Source of the DNA: Gordonia humi
Lineage (GTDB): Bacteria; Actinomycetota; Actinomycetes; Mycobacteriales; Mycobacteriaceae
Direction: 5' to 3'
Length of the DNA stretch: 64,000 nt
Assembly: GCF_014197435.1 (NCBI RefSeq)
Contig: NZ_JACIFP010000001.1
Coordinates: 2,976,001 to 3,040,000, forward strand
Part shown: positions 59,683 through 64,000 of the stretch, piece by piece
Position numbering within the stretch: the first letter of the stretch is position 1
Layout of the letters: every line of letters begins with the position of its first letter
Notes under the pieces: generated by a model
Told to the model about the DNA's origin: nothing
What the model saw: only the letters and a program-made list of their open reading frames with translations
The model's database searches: none
Position numbers and translations under genes: made by a program

Positions 59683-60339
59683 TTATCTGCGTAGCCAGGT
59701 CAGGATTGCGCTGAGGACGGCCCCGGCCCGGTAGGTGATCGCGAGTTTGTCGTAGCGAGTGGCCAGACCGCGCCACTGTTTGATGTAGGCGAACGAACGC
59801 TCGACGACGTTGCGGTTCTTGTAGGCGGTGGCATTGAAGGCCGGTGGTCGTCCGCCCTTGCTTCCACGCCGACCACGGGCTGCGATCGTGTCCTGCTTCT
59901 CCGGGATCGCCGCGCAGATTCCGCGCCGCCGCAGATAGCCGCGGGTGACGCCGGAGGCGTAGGCGCGGTCGGCGATGACCGTGTCCGGCCGGGTCCGCGG
60001 CCTTCCCGGGCCGTGGCGGGGAACGTAAATGTCTTCCAGTACGGCCGGGAGCATGACGCCGTCGTTACGCTGGCCGCCGGTGATCACCACGGCCAGCGGC
60101 CGACCGTTGCCGTCGACGGCGTGATGGATCTTCGTGGTCAGTCCTCCACGGGATCGGCCGATGCCGTGACCTGCTGGTTCAATCTCCTCGAAGGGGAGAT
60201 TCTTGTAATTCGAGGATGCCCCCTGTGTCCTGCTCGGGTCGGGTCGTGTTCGTCGCGTGCTGGTGTGCACGGTTGATCGTGCCGTCGATCGAGACGCTCC
60301 AGTCGATGTCCCCGTCGGCGTCAGCGTCGGCAAGGACAT
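59683..60339 (-). CDS. IS5/IS427-type transposase, second frame (OrfB)
   Basis: The part that belongs to the transposase starts around GHGIGRSRGGLTTKIHHAVD and carries the second Asp in VIADRAYASGVTRGYLRRRG and the Glu in NRNVVERSFAYIKQWRG, then TRYDKLAITYRAGAVLSAIL to the end. The first 50 codons are overlap with the first frame and are probably not translated as such. A GGGGG run near 60220 is a possible slip site. Confidence 0.8.
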   Translation of the reverse strand: MSLPTLTPTGTSTGASRSTARSTVHTSTRRTRPDPSRTQGASSNYKNLPFEEIEPAGHGIGRSRGGLTTKIHHAVDGNGRPLAVVITGGQRNDGVMLPAVLEDIYVPRHGPGRPRTRPDTVIADRAYASGVTRGYLRRRGICAAIPEKQDTIAARGRRGSKGGRPPAFNATAYKNRNVVERSFAYIKQWRGLATRYDKLAITYRAGAVLSAILTWLRR

Positions 60340-60598
60340 GCGCCAGGATCAGGTCCCAGGTTCCATCGGCCGCGTAGCGGCGGTGTCGCTTCCACACCGT
60401 CTGCCATGGACCGAACTGATCACGCGGCAGATCCCGCCACGGAATCCCGGCTCGGTACCGATAGGCGATGCCTTCCACAACACGCCTGTTGTCGGCGAAT
60501 GGACGCGCTTGCTTGCCGGCATTAGACGGCAGCAATGGTTCGATCAGATCCCACTCATCGTCTGTGAACACCTGAAAACGCGATCTCGTGGTTCCCAC
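60179..60598 (-). CDS. IS5/IS427-type transposase, first frame (OrfA)
   Basis: A 139-residue frame with the DUF4096-like N-terminal region (FTDDEWDLIEPLLPSNAGKQ, then YRYRAGIPWRDLPRDQFGPW) and the first catalytic Asp in WSVSIDGTINRAHQHA. It ends ILELQESPLRGD after passing the shift region. The second frame continues the protein from about 60230. Confidence 0.85.
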   Translation of the reverse strand: MGTTRSRFQVFTDDEWDLIEPLLPSNAGKQARPFADNRRVVEGIAYRYRAGIPWRDLPRDQFGPWQTVWKRHRRYAADGTWDLILAHVLADADADGDIDWSVSIDGTINRAHQHATNTTRPEQDTGGILELQESPLRGD

Positions 60599-60645
60599 GA
60601 AAGCAGCATGCCGCGCAACGGCGCCCAGACTTGGGAGACACGCCC

Positions 60646-60970
60646 TACACGACCAACGCGATCGAGTCGTTGAACTTCCAGCTGCGCAAGGTCACGAAGA
60701 ACCGCGGGCAGTTCCCCAACGACGCCGCGGCAGTGAAGCTGTTGTGGCTGGCCATCTGCAACATCGAGGACAAACGCGCCCGCGAACGCGCCAAGGAGCG
60801 CGGGAAGAACGCCGCTGATCGACGAGCCTCCGGACGCCTCGTCGAGGGTGCGGTCACCACGAACTGGAAACGCGCTCTCGAACAGTTATCGATGGTCTAT
60901 CCCGAACGAATCGACCGTCACCTCTAACTCGAACACTAGACCGACTTACACAGAAAACTTGACAGGCTCA
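60646..60970 (+). pseudogene. IS256-family transposase remnant (C-terminal part)
   Basis: From 60647 the plus strand encodes YTTNAIESLNFQLRKVTKNR and FPNDAAAVKLLWLAICNIED up to a stop at 60927, about the last 90 residues of an IS256 transposase (full length about 400). The first two catalytic residues are absent. The segment CTTACACAGAAAACTTGACA (60949-60968) is the typical IS256 terminal repeat, so the right end of the element survives. Its left part was lost, perhaps when the IS5 and IS630 elements came in. Confidence 0.85.
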
Positions 60971-61688
60971 CCTGGTCAGGGCCCGCGAGGACTGCCGTAC
61001 AGATTTGATGCGGACCCGGCATCGGTTATCGAAGCTGCTCCTGCGGCACGGGATCGTCTACTATGGCGGCCAGGCATGGACCGGCAAACACGACATGTGG
61101 TTGCGTACCGAGGCGCTGTCGCACCTGCCTGCTGGCCCGACCCGGTTGGCCTTCGATGCCGACTACGACGCCGTGCTGACCGTGTCGGCGCGCCGGGACC
61201 GGCTCGACTCCCAGATCGAGGCGATGGCCGCCGATTCAGAGTTCACCCAGATCGTGCGGCGTCTCGGATGTTTGCGCGGGATCAGCACACTGACCGGGTT
61301 CGCTCTGGCCGTGGAGATCGGCGACTGGGACCGGTTCACCGGCAACACGATCGGCGCTTTCGTCGGACTGGTACCCAGCGAGCACTCCTCCGGTGCATCA
61401 CGCAGCCAAGGATCGATCACCAAGACCGGCAACGGGCACGCCCGCCGACTTCTGGTCGAAGCCGCCTGGCATAACCGACCGCGATACCGCATCGGGAAAG
61501 TGATGCGCGATCGTTGGGACCGAGCGCCAGCGGCGGCCCGCGCCCGCGGCGACGCCGGCAACCAGCGACTGCACCACAGGTGGGTCACGTTCATCGACCG
61601 CCGCAAACGCAGTACTACCGCCAACGTGGCGATCGCCCGCGAACTGGCTGGCTGGTGCTGGTCCCTGGCCGTCCTTGACGACAGCTGA
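60971..61688 (+). pseudogene. IS110-family transposase remnant (C-terminal part)
   Basis: The frame opens directly after the IS256 end with LVRAREDCRTDLMRTRHRLS and continues through LLLRHGIVYYGGQAWTGKHD. The C-terminal transposase domain is complete: LRGISTLTGFALAVEIGDW, FVGLVPSEHSSGASRSQG and TKTGNGHARRLLVEAAW, ending at 61688. The N-terminal RuvC-like DEDD catalytic part (about 130 residues) is missing, so it cannot work. This was the site into which the IS256 element inserted. Confidence 0.85.
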
Positions 61689-61908
61689 GGATACCTGAGA
61701 CCGCTTCGCCCTCACCGGGACCGGTGGCAGCGCGAGGAGCGACCCGCGAAACAACTATGAGCAGCCCATTCACGGCGACGCTCGATTCTAGACACGCTGG
61801 GCCCGCTCCTGCCGAAATCACCGTCCTGCGGTAACCAGCCCGCGTGTATCAGTCAGACCGCGCGTCGCCAACGACACGCTCACCGACCCCGGGCCCCGGC
61901 GAAGCAAC
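61689..61908. other. Spacer between the IS110 remnant and the katG terminator
   Basis: About 220 bases in which I find no gene, no clear promoter and no second end of the IS110 element. Confidence 0.4.
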
Positions 61909-61944
61909 GAGGTGCCCGCCCCGACGAATCGGGGCGGGCACCTC
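61909..61944. terminator. Terminator downstream of katG
   Basis: A perfect 16-bp GC-rich stem (61909-61924 with 61929-61944) with a CGAA tetraloop, 31 bases past the katG stop codon. Confidence 0.85.
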
Positions 61945-61975
61945 ACCATGCCACTTGACAAGAAGCATCTACATA

Positions 61976-64000
<2,025 letters not shown>

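Larger units (their letters stand above)
59670..60645 (-). mobile_element. IS5-family (IS427-like) insertion sequence
   Basis: Terminal inverted repeats GGGCGTGTCTC (59670-59680) and its complement (60635-60645), with TA on both sides (59668-59669 and 60646-60647), as in the IS427 group. Two overlapping leftward frames encode one transposase through a frameshift. It lies inside the transposase gene of an IS256 remnant, and its left end touches the IS630 element. Confidence 0.8.

Overview
The window is high-GC actinobacterial DNA. Over its first 29.7 kb the gene order matches Mycobacterium tuberculosis Rv2707 to Rv2669: YihY, sigA, ppgK, suhB, cei, DUF4193, DUF3093, dut, DUF3710, a hydrolase, an OB-fold protein, ceoC/ceoB, a KimA-like permease, an RNA methyltransferase, dxs, an RNase D-like protein, DUF3000, hemE, hemG, chdC, msrB, aftC, Rv2672-like, ribD, an AFG1-like ATPase and a GNAT protein. 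With the arabinan-building enzyme AftC this points to a mycolic-acid actinobacterium (order Mycobacteriales). A Gordonia-like genus is my best guess, from memory of gene content and not from any search.

Region 1 (1-29.7 kb) is conserved core: the housekeeping sigma factor, dUTPase, K+ handling, isoprenoid entry (dxs), the coproporphyrin-dependent haem branch (hemE-hemG-chdC) and cell-wall genes. The local difference from M. tuberculosis is a flavohaemoglobin plus a four-helix membrane protein where that species has the DUF3159 gene Rv2693c.

Region 2 (29.7-42.8 kb) is accessory. It holds three large genes that look like one restriction-modification-like defence system: a HEPN-DUF499 ATPase, a DUF1156 adenine-type DNA methylase and a SNF2-like helicase ending in a DUF3883 domain with a PD-(D/E)xK-like pattern. 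All three start next to the same palindrome (GCACAC-N4-GTGTGC/T), so they look co-regulated even though an SOS-controlled DUF222/HNH (13E12-type) gene sits between them on the other strand. A DUF4261 protein and a lipoprotein follow.

Region 3 (42.8-45.8 kb) has a Gly-Cys-Val tRNA cluster present twice in tandem with its promoter, a tRNA-Val(CAC), and a complete IS1380-type element.

Region 4 (45.8-58.5 kb) is a stress island: SDR, ChaB-Rho_N protein, a SigF/SigB-type sigma factor, Dps, DJ-1/PfpI protein, small zinc and KGG proteins, a frameshifted NRAMP-like transporter, two PRC-barrel proteins, two PAS-ANTAR proteins, VOC protein, zinc alcohol dehydrogenase and a LuxR response regulator. GTTT-N14-16-GGG-type promoters recur before several transcription units, consistent with control by the local sigma factor.

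Region 5 (58.5-61.7 kb) is a nest of insertion sequences (IS630, IS5/IS427-like, IS256 remnant, IS110 remnant). Region 6 is katG, read leftward and cut by the right end of the window.
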